Origin: Nectonema munidae
Taxonomy: Eukaryota > Nematomorpha > Nectonematoida > Nectonematidae
DNA: 64,000 nucleotides
Assembly (NCBI GenBank): GCA_030549495.1
Contig: JAUIRK010000862.1
Coordinates: 124,001-188,000, forward strand
Direction of reading: 5' to 3'
The notes beneath the pieces were generated by a model, which saw nothing but the letters and a program-made list of their open reading frames with translations, was not told the origin of the DNA and searched no databases. Position numbers and translations under genes: made by a program. Positions 11,266 through 22,599 of this stretch are shown in pieces (position 1 is the stretch's first letter; every line of letters starts with the position of its first letter).

Positions 11266-11565
11266 TGATTTTTTTTATCCTTTTTTTATCTCATTTAAAA
11301 TTGTAGTATAGATTAAAAGTAGAAAAGTAAAAATATGACTTAAATAAGGTAAAAATTTTGTTAAATGATAATTCGGAAAAATCACTAAACAGGCAAGTTG
11401 CGAGCATTCCGATTTAGTGATAGTCGACTGTATATCATCTAAAAAACGAGTACTAGCTCTACAAAAAACACTTTTGATATCGCAAAGGGTTAGAATTTGA
11501 AGGCATATTGAATAGCCAATACTAACAAAATTTTGAAATCTTTATCGGCATAATGTTCTCTTAAG

Positions 11566-11729
11566 CCTATCAGTGACAGCGGCATTTTAGCAACCCCCTC
11601 CCCAAGCCTTAACTAAAACTTCTATTGTACAAAATTGGTTGAATTATTATATGCCTTTAAACATTGTGACTTTTCCTAAAATCGCACTACATCTTTTGAT
11701 ACTAATTTCACGGTAGTGAAACGATAGTC
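11566..11729 (+). repeat. Dispersed repeat, copy 1 (copy 2 at 35,530-35,690)
   Basis: The two copies align over about 100 bases, sharing AAAATTGG, GAATTAT, TTGTGACTTTT, CTAAAAT, ACTACATCTTTTG and a GGTAGTG/GGCAGTTG end. A hAT element is inserted exactly at the right edge of this copy (11,730), and sequence related to copy 2 appears to resume after it (12,537-12,570). Confidence 0.6.
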
Positions 11730-12528
11730 CAGCGTTTCTCAACCGGGGTTCCACAAAGTGTCGCTAGGGGTTCCACGAGATAAACTGAGATACGCTGATG
11801 TACTTTGTTATAAAGCGCTGTTACTTGACTCTCTAAACTATTACAAATTATAAATGAAATCACATTTATAAACAATTCATAATATGAATAATTTACATGT
11901 TTCGTTTGATAGTTGGTTAATTGGGGATTTAATTAGTCAATATATTTAGAACAAATAAAATTACTTTATCGGTTTCTTAGCTAGTTTGATTAGATAGTTG
12001 GTTTACTGTTCTATTTAATTAAATATTTGTTTACTTTATTAGTGAGTATCATTTCAAAACCATGTTTAATTAATCTTTTATTTAAAAAAATGAAAGTTTT
12101 TTAATTGAATTATCATCTACCCGCGTTCCCTCCACCGATGTTACGCAAAAACTCCCTGAGGATTAAGCAAGAAATAGTAAGTTATTTTTTACGTCTAAGT
12201 TTAGATGCTTTTAATGAAAACTTTAAAGTAGTAAGAATCTTATCTAGCACTACTAATAAATATGATAGAGAAGTTTTCTCAAACTAGTATTAATTTTTTT
12301 TTCACCGAAGTTTACGTTTTAATTATCTTATATTTTAAGATTGACAAAATTTAAGCAAACTTTTAAGGCCTTTTTTCATTATATTAATTGAGAATCCTTT
12401 TTTCCTTTAATCTAATTACATTTCTTTTACGGTGTTAAAAATTTACGAAAATATTTTTGCGTAGGGTTCCTTGAAAGATTTATCATATTCCAGGGGTTCC
12501 GCGAAGGTAAAAAGGTTGAAAAACGCTG
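11730..12528. mobile_element. Non-autonomous hAT element, 799 bp
   Basis: The termini CAGCGTTTCTCAACC and GGTTGAAAAACGCTG are inverted repeats. The next blocks, GGGGTTCCACGAGA and CAGGGGTTCCGCGAAGG, extend the symmetry. The flanking 8-mers CGATAGTC and TGATAGTC form a target duplication with one mismatch. Inside is AT-rich filler with a 60-residue frame (12,105-12,287) of no recognisable family. Confidence 0.88.
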
Positions 12529-12536
12529 TGATAGTC

Positions 12537-14590
12537 TATTGTCAAAAACTGTCTATCAAAATCAAATGTACATTTTTTATTAGTATTTTTGTTAATTACA
12601 TAGTAATCAATGTACAAAGACTTTTTCGCCCTTCTTAAAATCAAAAAGGCGCTCCCCCCAGGATTGTGTAGCTGATATAGAGAGCCAAAGTTTTTTTTTA
12701 CAATTTTTATAAAAAATTTATGGTAAATAAATTATTTATCATTAAATATATTCTAATATATAACCCATCTAGAGTTATTATTGAAAAATTTAATTTAATT
12801 TTAGCGAACATGATCACAGGTTGCATTGAATAGAAATTCGGACCCATCCCTATTTATGAGATGGATAAAATCATTATCATATCAAGAAAGAAAATAATTT
12901 TATCGGTTGGACTTAAATATATAAGACAATGTATTGTTGAATTAAATAAATTTGAGTAGAGATTGACAAAAATACCGTCATGATGAAATAGAGAAAAGAT
13001 TTGATAAATCAACGAAAATTGTTCAAAAATAATAAAAAAAATATTTGACCACAAATTAGCCAAAGTTAAACAGTAACCGCGACTTAAATCTAGAATGGCA
13101 AAAATATTTTCAGAATAAAATTGAGCATGTTCCCATTGCTATGTATAGATAAGTTAAAAAGTGTTTGGCGTTAAGTCTCCTTTGAAAGTTAATTTACTGA
13201 CAGGTGAAATATTTTGGGTGAATTAATGTCCAAAAGCTTGTTAATTAAATAATCCAAGACAATATTAAACCAAAAAATATGTCGAATTATGATATATTTT
13301 GAAGTTTATATATTTATTCAATATTTTAAGAAAAAGGGAGGGGACTTAAAATTAAAACAGGAAAAATTAATTAGAATGAATTTTATTACATTGCACCATG
13401 CTATTTTTAATATAAAACAAAGAAATCAACGATTCAACATAAAGAAAATAGAAAGTATTATCCAAAAATTAAAACTTATTTAAGATCGTAAATGCATCTG
13501 ATATTCGTAAAATAAATCAATACGAAAAAAATCTTGGCTTAAGGACAAATGAAAGAGGATAATGTTGTTAGTGTTTACTTTTTTAAAAATTACAAAAAGA
13601 AATTTCTAATAGTGCAGATCTGATATTTAGTAAAACTTTTATAGGTTAACCCATTCGAAATAAATTCTAATAAGATAAGTTTAATGTTCTAGACTAATTT
13701 ATAGAAATAAGAATGTTCAAAATTTATAATAAATATTGAGAAAGATTATAAAAATTTAGAACAGTAAATAAATCATTTAAAATTCTAAAAATCTTAAAAA
13801 TTTTTGGACTCACTTAGGAATCACAAAGGATAGAGTAAAATTGTTACTAAAATAACAAGCTAAAAAATAAATTTTATTTTAATGAACTAAAGTAAAGTAA
13901 ATTTATTTGATAATAAATGGATATTTCAATTTGTAAAAACTTTTAAGCACTCATTCGAACATTTGGAAATAAACTTTATGGGAGAAAAACTTCACAATTC
14001 GCAAAGGGTCGACCAGAGTAATGTGACCGGGAAATAAGAGAAAAGTTGTGCACATGATGAATGACTTGAGTGACTTCATTTCGTATAGAAAACTTGACTG
14101 GAGCTAAAAGGCCAAGAAGCCGCGTAAGAACAGAAAATATAACAACACATTAAGTTAATAGAGAAAATCAATAAAAAAAAAATATATATATATATATACA
14201 GAAAAAAGTGAACATATCAATACAAGAAAAAATATATAAGTGAATACATAAAATTTAATAAAATAATACATATAAAATTTATATACTTTTTAATATATTT
14301 TAAAATTATATATACTAAGTTTATTCTTTTTAAATGCTTTACATACTAAAGACCTTTCTAGGTAAAAGGAAAAAAAGGCGTTTTCTAAATCATGCCCATT
14401 TGCAGTAAAATATAATTACAATCGCAGGGCCCTCTACGCAAAACTTACAACTACTTAAATCCCTATTGGTGTTTACATACCCAAATGAAAACACATTTAG
14501 AATGTAGAAGTTTCCTTTTCTCTGTTGATATTATTTCTTTATTGTAGAAGCTTAGAAAATTCAAGATTAGCTTCCTTTCAGTTAACATTA
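12537..14590. other. AT-rich stretch with an AT microsatellite
   Basis: Nothing protein-like is supported. An alternating TA tract lies at about 14,181-14,199. Short frames at 13,063-12,854 (minus) and 13,289-13,483 (plus) are composition artefacts rich in Ile, Lys and Asn. Confidence 0.45.
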
Positions 14591-14660
14591 TTCCTCATAG
14601 TTCGATACAAGCGGCGCAATTGTGCCTTCTTGATGAAAACATCCCACTGTACCTTTACTT
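14591..14660 (+). mobile_element. SINE family B, 3' fragment
   Basis: It reads TTCCTCATAGTTCGATACAA, GCGGCGCAATTGTGCCTTC and ACTGTACCTTTAC, matching the 3' body of the SINE at 9560-9711. The tRNA-related half is absent (5' truncation). It directly abuts the tail of the minus-strand LINE at 14,673. Confidence 0.7.
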
Positions 14661-14672
14661 CATTTGTTAATT

Positions 14673-16540
14673 GTAGGTAGGTAGGTATGTATGTAGGTAG
14701 GTAGGTAGGTAGGCAGAGATGTCAAAGCACTTTCCAAATTTAATTGATATGCTTTCAAATTGCTTGATAGGTTTGGAGAGAAGAATGCTAAGAAGGATGC
14801 TAGGAGTATTCTAGAAATGGTAAATATATATAGAGAAGGATTATCAGTTTTATTGTGGGCTAAGGTGAAGAAAGGGTTCAATAGTGTCTATCAAGGAAGA
14901 GAGTAAGTTCAAGAGTTCTAGTTGAGTAATGATTTCGTTAGATTAGTGGGAAAGTGGCAAAGGGTTGAAACTCAAGTGTTGTTGAGTTTGTGACAATGTA
15001 AGATGAAGAATGGACAGAAGAAGGCGAGGTGGTATGGTGTTTCGAAGAGCGCGTTGCAGAACCGACACCTCAGGTTATCTGAATGTTTAATGCCAAAAAG
15101 GTAGTTTTACAAGGGCAATGACCCAAGAGCCACCTAATATGATATATCGATGGGGTGTATTTGTGTGAAGCCAATGATTGGTGTATGGCATTAATGTGCG
15201 AAAGTAGAGTGATTGGGGAGTTGGTGAGAGACTTTCGCCATTGTTTTGAGTGTGTGGGGAAATGTTACATTGTAAGACGTTGTGGTGTACTGACGTCAAA
15301 TGTATAATGCATGGTCTTGATAAGGTTCTTTTAGGGAGATGGTCAAGATGCAAGTTTTCATGTATGTTCGAGTGAGCAATATAATGGAGACAGTAAAATG
15401 AGTGGAGAGAAATCGTAGTTTTGATAACAAAATGGAAGCAAAGAAGGGAAAGTTATTGTTAAGGTGTAGATCGCGCATGATTTTGAAGAGGTGTGTTTAA
15501 AAATGAATATAAGTGAAACGTGTTAAGGTATTGATGTGTTGGGTGATCTGATTACATGAGGTGATGAAAGCTTGACATTCAGCATCATAAATTGTAGTTA
15601 AATGGTTTAGAGGAGTTCTTATAGAAAAGAAGGGAGATAGAGTGGCGCCTGGGTAGAAAGTGGTGGTGATAGCGCATTTAGCGTTGTCTTGGCAGCGTCT
15701 ATGAAGATTCTCAGGTTTGAAGGGTCGGATCAATGTTTAATCTTTTTTTAATCTGTTTAGCGGGGAGAGATTTGTTTCCGTGAGTAAAGATAGCAAAAGG
15801 AAGGGGCGAAGAAGGATGTACTAATGTGATTGGGTGTTCCTTAAGGTGTATGATGTAACGATGCGAAGTGATGTGTGAAGCAGCTTTGCGTGAGGGTATG
15901 ATTCGTTCAGTGGAAGAGATGTAAATTGGAGGCTGAAGATGGGAGAAGTAAAAATTTGTATGTGCTGATGTAGCGTTTGATGAAGGTACTTTTCAGTTGG
16001 ATTAAAAGTGGTGTGCAATTAAGCGTGATTTCTAGAATAGATGCTGGAGTTGTCCAATAAGCTTTTGAGATTGTTAATAGACTGAGTCTATGGATTTTGA
16101 ATAAATATGTAAGGGTGGATGGGTGAGTGAGCGATAAGCCCCATGAGAGGATGCCGTATTGAATTATCAGAAGTGAGAGATTTGTAAATGAATAAAGAAT
16201 GATGGATACTTAGACCCCTTTTGTATGAGATTTCTTGTCTTAGTTGAAACAGAGTTTGTGATAGTTTAATGTAGGTGTTTTTCAAGTGTGTGGACCATTT
16301 TAGCTTTGTTTGAAAGGTAAGACCTAGATACTTGATGGTGTTTGCGGGTTGAATGAGCGTGTTATGATTGGTAAGCAAAGGTAGATGTTGGGAGTGTTTG
16401 CGAGTGAAATGAATAAGGGTGGTTTTGGATGTGTTAAACAATATTTTCAACGAATTAACGGTGAAGTTCAAGTTGTTGAAAAGTGTGGGGATATTCTGAA
16501 GGTTTTCGTGTTTTGTTTTTGCTACTTCTTTATCGTAGAA
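14673..16540 (-). mobile_element. 5'-truncated RNase H-bearing LINE, copy B
   Basis: In minus-strand sense it covers the end of the reverse transcriptase region, an RNase H domain and the C-terminal zinc-knuckle region, then a 3' end reading GGAAAGTGCTTTGACATCTC followed by (CCTA)n at 14,673-14,713. It belongs to the same family as the plus-strand LINE at 26,950-31,610: both carry KYLGLTFQxxLKWS. The 5' part is missing, as is usual for LINE copies. The 3' tail is shared with SINE family A. Confidence 0.85.
14980..16471 (-). pseudogene. LINE ORF remnant: RT thumb, RNase H, C-terminal zinc motif
   Basis: From 16,471 downward a 127-residue frame holds TIKYLGLTFQTKLKWSTHL, the region after the RT active site. 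Near 15,560 an RNase H Glu motif lies in AECQAFITSC. Around 15,110-15,140 is WVIALVKLPF in one frame and LLGHCPCKTTF in the other, matching GHCPCNK in copy A. A CRFC...H...C zinc-like motif follows at about 15,010-15,060. The pieces are in several frames, so the copy is dead. RNase H plus an APE-type endonuclease in copy A suggests the I/R1/LOA group of LINEs. Confidence 0.75.
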
Positions 16541-17087
16541 GCTAACGAATTTACGGATATTTTCCTTCTTTCAGTTTATATTTTATTTATTCAATATTGC
16601 TTGATTACTAGGTTTGTTATTTTATTATTTAATATTTTTTTACATGTATTTTTACTCAAAATTACATGAAATATATTTGCTCAATATGTATTTTGGTTAT
16701 AAATGTATTCATAAGTAAAATTGTATATATGAAAGATATTAATGGGAATTTTTCAGTTGTTAAAAAAGAAATTGAAGACAATCATGAATCGAGTAAAATA
16801 AGAAAAAAAAATTTTAGAAGTCAAAAAGATCCAAACTTTAAATCTTTCACACCAACACATAAGATATATAGGTAGGGTTCAATATTTTGGCAATTTTTCT
16901 CGAATCGAGATTTCTCGATAGGAAAAATAATATATCGAGATTTCTCGAGAATTCTCGAACTTTTTTGAAGTTTAACAAATCTAAAACCCATCTAGAAAAA
17001 TACAACTTTCAATAATTTAAACTTATTAAAAATTATCAAAAATTTCAGAAAAATTTATTTATTTTGAAAGTTTAAAAAAATTTCTTA

Positions 17088-17192
17088 AAAAAATCAAGCT
17101 ATTGATACTTTTGTCAATAAGCTTTGTTCTAAGCTTAGTGACAAAAATCCCAGCAGAAGAAAATATTCTTTCAGACTCCTTAATGTTGGTGG
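17088..17192 (-). pseudogene. hAT transposase C-terminal fragment
   Basis: On the minus strand the frame reads TNIKESERIFSSAGIFVTK followed by LRTKLIDKSINSLIFL. SERIFSSAG is the hallmark of the hAT dimerisation domain, where the family usually has SER(I/V)FS(T/S)AG. Only about 35 residues remain. It shows that this CTCGAGA-ended family derives from an autonomous hAT element with its C-terminus near the left end. Confidence 0.85.
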
Positions 17193-17209
17193 AATAGATT
17201 TTAAATTAT

Positions 17210-17211
<2 letters not shown>

Positions 17212-17242
<31 letters not shown>
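17212..17242. repeat. AG microsatellite
   Basis: About fifteen uninterrupted AG dinucleotides lie inside the hAT element. Confidence 0.95.
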
Positions 17243-17244
<2 letters not shown>

Positions 17245-17564
17245 TTTATTGTAAAAAATAAGTTTGTTACACAAAAAAAACAAAAGTTTTATATATTTTT
17301 TTTCAACATTCTTTATAATTGTATATAAGCATAATAGTAAAAAAAAATCAATAGCCAAAAATGTTAAAAATCAAAAATGTTAAAATCAAAAAATATTTAA
17401 TTCTTCTTTAAATATTAAATCGATTTTACATAAAAGAAAAAAAAAATTGGCTACCCTTAAGTTTTAGTTTCGTATGTGCATAATTTGATAAGAATTAATT
17501 ATTGAAGACTAGGTTTATCTTTCAATTTTAAAAGTAAGGGGAGCCAACGATATATTTAAAAAGA

Positions 17565-17960
17565 ATAAATATTTTTTGATTTGAACATTTTTCGATTCTT
17601 TGATTATTCGACAAATATAATATTTAAAATCGTGCAAATTGTAAAGTATAGGTAATAACTTTTGTAACATTGTATGAGGTAGCAAAATATGAACAGAAAG
17701 TTTGATATTTTTTGATTTTTTAAAGAATATTTTTCGATTCTTTGATTACATGAATTTTATTTTGATTATTTGACAAATATAATATTTAAAATCGTGCAAA
17801 TTGCAAGGTATAGGTTATAACTTTTGTAACATCGTATAAGGTAGCAAAATATGAACAGAAAGTTTTTTTTTTTGATTTTTTAAAGAATATTTTTCGATTC
17901 TTTGATTACAGAATTTTATTTTTATTATTTGATAAAATATATTATTTAATATCGTGAAAA
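17565..17960 (+). repeat. Tandem repeat within the hAT element, unit about 160-175 bp
   Basis: The unit contains TTTTTCGATTCTTTGATTA, GACAAATATAATATTTAAAA, TCGTGCAAATTG and AACTTTTGTAACAT, then GGTAGCAAAATATGAACAGA. It is present twice in full and a third time partly. A second short repeat set (TACAGGTTGGAGATGAA, ATCGTAGTATACAGGTAT) follows at about 18,040-18,245. Internal tandem arrays are common in non-autonomous hAT copies. Confidence 0.8.
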
Positions 17961-18820
17961 AATTAATAACTTATCTAACATCCTCTCCCCGAATGAGGTA
18001 TATCAAATCTTACATCTAGCAAAATATGAACTGATAGGTTGGAGATGAATTATCGCGGTATACAGGTTGGAGATGAACCATCGTAGTATACAGGTATAAT
18101 GTATATAGGTAATAACTTATGTAGCATCGTCTCCCCGAATGAGTTATATCAAATCTTACATCTAGCAGAATGACTACAGAAAGTTGAACATTGTCTCCCT
18201 AGTCATTTGTACATGGAATAAAAACCATCGTAGTATACAGGTATATTCTTAATTGTATAAATATAACTGAACTAAACAATATTATTTATTACATTCTTTT
18301 TTATATTACTTTGATGACTTTATCAAGCACTCAGTTTTTACAAACTAAATAGATAAGTCAACCAAAAAATTAAAAAAGTCCAAAGTTTGGTTTTAACTAT
18401 ATTGAGAATTTATCTTTGCTTATATAAGATATAGTTTATCATGTCTAATTATTTAAATCATTAAGTGTTTTTTATATTCTACTAAAATATTTTAACTTAG
18501 TTTTCTTGTTCTGTATACATTTTTTTAGTTTTCCAGAAATGCAATAAAATAACGTAACTTTGTATGACACCTTAGCATTAAAAAATGTAACCTTAGGCTT
18601 TAAGTTTTAACCTTTAACTCTTATTTTTAAAATAAAAACATCAGACTTTTTCAAAATTATTAATTGTAAAAATATTTTATCTAAAACAAAACTAAATATT
18701 TATAATGCGAGAATTCTCGAGAAAAATATAAATCTCGTTCTCGAGATTTTTCATCTAGATCAAAAAATTTCTCGAGAAATCTTGAGATCGAGATCTCGAG
18801 AGTTGAACTCTATATATAGG

Positions 18821-20300
18821 TAATATAAAGCTTAAATGCATCCACATTTTTTTAAGTATTTTTTTAATAGTGATAATCTTAAAAGTTATCAAAATCAGAC
18901 AGCATAAAAAAATTTATCAGAATGAATAGAGTTTAGAAAAAACCCAAAGATGTAGATTTAGTATAATTCAACGTTATTAAAATTGGATTGTCGAGAAGAA
19001 TTTTTATGATTAGACATACTCCTGAAACTTATAAAAGGCTTCTTTGTTTTCCAGCAATTGTTTTAGGGTAAGTAACTCTCTCTTAGAAATTTCTCTTAGA
19101 TACAGCTTTATGGTCTCAAAAATATATGAAATCTCCGTAGATAAAACTCTTAAAAGTGTCCTAGAGGTTCACATTTTTAACATTAATTAAAATTTAATAA
19201 ACTAGTTTAATTTCATGTTTCGAATAGGTTATTCCGAATAGTGAATATCGTGAATGTTTTTTTCACTATACATCAGCAATATATAAAAATGTAGTGAATT
19301 TTTGATTCAAGTCTACGTATTGCTAAAATGAAAATCAAATTAAATACACTGAAAAATCTAAACACATCGATTTTTATACCGTTGTCTTCCCAAAGTTCAC
19401 AAATGCTAGAAGCAAACTTTAGGTTTTTATAGGTCTATGGTAATAATTTGCAATTGATATAGGGAATAAAAATATATAACGTTGTGGCACGTCTTTATTC
19501 CTATGGCGTTTTGAAAATAGTAACAAAAAATTTTGAGGATTTGTATTCCGTGTTCAACCTCTTGAGGTTTTAAAAGATATCAAAACATATGAAAGAACTT
19601 TTGCACAAATAATATTAAATCTTATTTTATATAACTTATAGAAAACTATCCAAGAGTTTGACTTGAATAATTAAAAACTAAATAATTAACAATTTAACTT
19701 TTAATTACCTAACTTTAATAAAATAAACAACTTAATTTAAAAAGAAAGTTACACAAATATTATACCAAATTTAAGGTGAATTGGGAAAAGTTTTCCAGAA
19801 CAAACTTTTTTGCTGAGAAGAAAACAATTTGATAGTCTATAAAATTAGTAACCGTTTGATATATCGAACGTGATTAATAGTATTGAGAAATACGAAAGTT
19901 AAGTGCATTTAAATATTTCAATAGTATTGACCAAAAACTCTAAAAATAGCCCTAATAATATAGTCGAACTTGTTAATATTATATTGAATCGAGGTAATTT
20001 GAAGATGAGTAAGTGAAATATCAATAACTAATGTATGATCAAAACACTAAAAAAATCAATGCCAATATTAAAAAGTCTAGGCAATAATTATGATTATTGT
20101 ATAAGCTCCTGCTATTCCACTTCTGTCAACAAATTAATAAACACGTAATAATGAGCAGTCACTCTTACATATGCTCAATATCTTTTATAATTAGATAAAA
20201 TGTCCAAGTTTACCGAATTTTAAACGGCATAAAATTGCAAATATGTCAAATGCATTAAATTAACCTCGTAAATGTTACGAATATCACCAATAAAAGAGCA
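18821..20300. other. AT-rich stretch, nothing recognised
   Basis: I see no coding frame, terminal repeats or RNA gene between the two hAT-type elements. Confidence 0.5.
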
Positions 20301-20308
20301 GTCGATAT

Positions 20309-20726
20309 TAGAGATGTATCGGATGTGAATTTTTTTTTATCGCCAGATGCTGATGCAGATTTCAAATTTGACATCATAACGGATGGCGATGCGGTTGTCA
20401 GAATTAATTTTTTTAGCGGATGAGGATACGGATATCTTAATAGCTATTCTAAGTAAACGCAAGTTTAAAAATTTAGAGAGAAGATGTGAATGTATATGTG
20501 TTATTATAAACACGTACTTATAAAAATTTTGGATAAAGTAAAAATTCAAAAAATTACGAAAAAACTTTCCGTTATATAGAAAAAAGAAAAATGTTTGAAA
20601 ATTGCGGATGCGAATGTTATTGTGGATGTTGAAACTTAAATGATACGCGGATGAGGATGTTAAGAGGATGTAAAATTTTTTGCAAATAAACCGCATCAGT
20701 GGATCTTGATAGCCGATACATCTCTA
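20309..20726. mobile_element. TAGAGATG-type hAT MITE, copy 1
   Basis: It starts TAGAGATGTATCGG and ends CCGATACATCTCTA. The flanking 8-mers GTCGATAT and GTGAATAT match at six of eight positions. The ends carry multiple GGATGCGG/GGATGAGGAT motifs. Related copies lie at 30,637, 33,461 and 47,876. The 119-residue minus-strand frame spanning it is an artefact of AT-rich repeats. Confidence 0.88.
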
Positions 20727-20734
20727 GTGAATAT

Positions 20735-21604
20735 ACAATCACACTTCCCTCATATGAAAAGCATACATTCATTTTCTTGGATAATAATATTCATGAGGAG
20801 TGATGAGTTTAAACGTATGTTAAAATGACGGATGAGTACGTTATAATAATTAACGCCCAATATTTTCATAAATATTTGGTTATTTAATGGGCTAAATATC
20901 AGCGCGTAATTTTACACAAATAAACAAAAATAAACACTAATCTAAACCCCTACTCTAAACAAAATAGTGAATTAATATAATTTGAATCATTAAAATAATT
21001 TCCAGCACATTAGTAGTTATTTTTAGACTTTTTTTGAAATACATATATGCTAAAAGAATTCTTTTAGGAAATATTACCCGATTAGTTTTGTGTCATCAAT
21101 GCTTCTTTTTTTAATGTTTTTTTCTTTTTTTCATGATCCTTACATTTTCCTTAATTAACTAACTCTCCACTTATCTTTTTATTATATAAAATAATTAAAA
21201 GTACCCTTAAATATATTTAATATATTATTATTAAATTATATTAATTATTAGATATTTAATATCTAAGATTTTATATATTAATATTATTAAATATTGATGA
21301 TTTTAATGCTGCTTTTTTAGGTTTTTGTTGTGTTATGTTTTTTATTTATAAAAAATTTTAATTTTTAAAATTATCTACGTTTTTTAAATTTATTGAACTA
21401 ATGTCACTCTTTAATCAAAAGAATTGATTGATGTAAACTAAAAAAAATATGCAGAAAGGAAATATATATTCATTACAAAATTTATATATGAATTTTCATG
21501 TTTATTTTTTTACATTTACAGTTTTGGTTTGCAGTATTTGGAAACTTAGCTTACCATAAGGTAAATTAAATTTTCTAGGGTTTTTTGGATAAAATAAATT
21601 TTTT
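20735..21604. other. AT-rich stretch, nothing recognised
   Basis: Only simple AT-rich sequence, including palindromic TTAATATATTATTATTAAATT-like runs near 21,220-21,290. Confidence 0.5.
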
Positions 21605-21615
21605 ACCCCATGAAG

Positions 21616-21796
21616 CCTCATGGTTGTTAAGGTGTACCTCTCAGCTTAACAGTTGAAGGTCAGGGGTTCGATCCCCAAGGCTCCCAACTCTAAAAACAAA
21701 TTCACAAAAACTGTGATTAACCATCTTAAGCATAATGCGAGCATATAGCCTTACGGCTGAAAGTGCTTTGATATCTCCAACCAACCAACCAACCAA
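21616..21796 (+). mobile_element. tRNA-derived SINE, family A, with target duplication
   Basis: The head is tRNA-like: CCTCATGGTTGTTAAGGTGT holds an A-box-like region, and the B box GGTTCGATCCC is at 21,665-21,675, followed by CAAGGCTC. The body continues to TTACGGCTGAAAGTGCTTTG and ATATCTC, then (CCAA)n. An 11-bp duplication, ACCCCATGAAG, flanks it (21,605-21,615 and 21,797-21,807), as expected for LINE-driven insertion. The last 20 bases before the tail match the 3' end of LINE copy B (GAAAGTGCTTTGAYATCTC). A second copy is at 53,209-53,371 on the minus strand. Confidence 0.9.
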
Positions 21797-22599
21797 ACCC
21801 CATGAAGTGCAAAAATACTTTTCTCGTTTATTATAGTTAGGTATCTTTTTTTAAAAACACCAATAAAGTTATTAAACTGAGAAAAGAAAATATTGACCCC
21901 ACTGATACGCAAAATGTAAAAGTATCCTTTTATTTTTAAATAGTTCTTTTTGTTAATTTAAATATAGGAGAGAAAATAACCAAAAAATTGTAATAGTAAA
22001 AACAAAAAAATTTTTTTTATAAAAAATTAAAAGAGAAAACAAAAAATATTACTTTAAGTAGCATTAAAATGTGAAAGGCGAGAATTTTTGAATAAAACAA
22101 TTTTTTACCACCTGAAAATAATTTTTCTTTTATTAAAATTTGATATCTTATTTTAAAAAAATTAGTGATCATAACTTTGTTATTTTTTTTAAAGATTTTT
22201 TGTTATTTTTTTAAGCTCACCGTGGTCGCAAACAACAATATTCAGCCCTCACCTACCGGTCTATGTAAAATAAGCTGCAAAAATAGCTTCAAATATAAAG
22301 TTAAATAACTTTGTAAATAATTTGACAATTTAATTAAAATTTTTCATATAAACTAAATATAATATACAATATATATATTCAAAGTTACAATTAAATCTGT
22401 TCCCTAGAATATGTATGATAGCCTCTCAAACTTTTCCGAAATTTTTGGGAACCATTTTAAGGGTAAAATAAGTTGCAAATTCGACGGCCATTTTTTTCGA
22501 TTTTTAAAAATGGCGAATTCTTTTATTTTCTCCTAAAATATAATTACAACCATTTTCTTTCTTGTTTTCTATTTCAAATTTTTTTATAGTTTGAACTTT

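Larger units (their letters stand above)
16873..18812. mobile_element. hAT element with CTCGAGA-rich ends, 1.94 kb
   Basis: It begins TAGGGTTCAA and ends TTGAACTCTA, with an exact 8-bp duplication TATATAGG on each side (16,865-16,872 and 18,813-18,820). Both sub-terminal regions are packed with ATCTCGA/TCGAGAAT motifs in both orientations, probably transposase-binding repeats. A transposase C-terminal fragment survives near the left end. The middle holds an AG microsatellite and tandem repeats rather than a gene. Confidence 0.9.

Noticed and set aside
20337-20696. 119-residue minus-strand open frame
   Set aside because: It lies wholly inside a TAGAGATG MITE and is made of Phe/Ile/Asn-rich repeats.
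21616-21690. tRNA gene-like B box and arms
   Set aside because: The acceptor and anticodon arms do not fold as a tRNA, the sequence continues into a shared body and CCAA tail, and a second copy exists. It is a SINE head.
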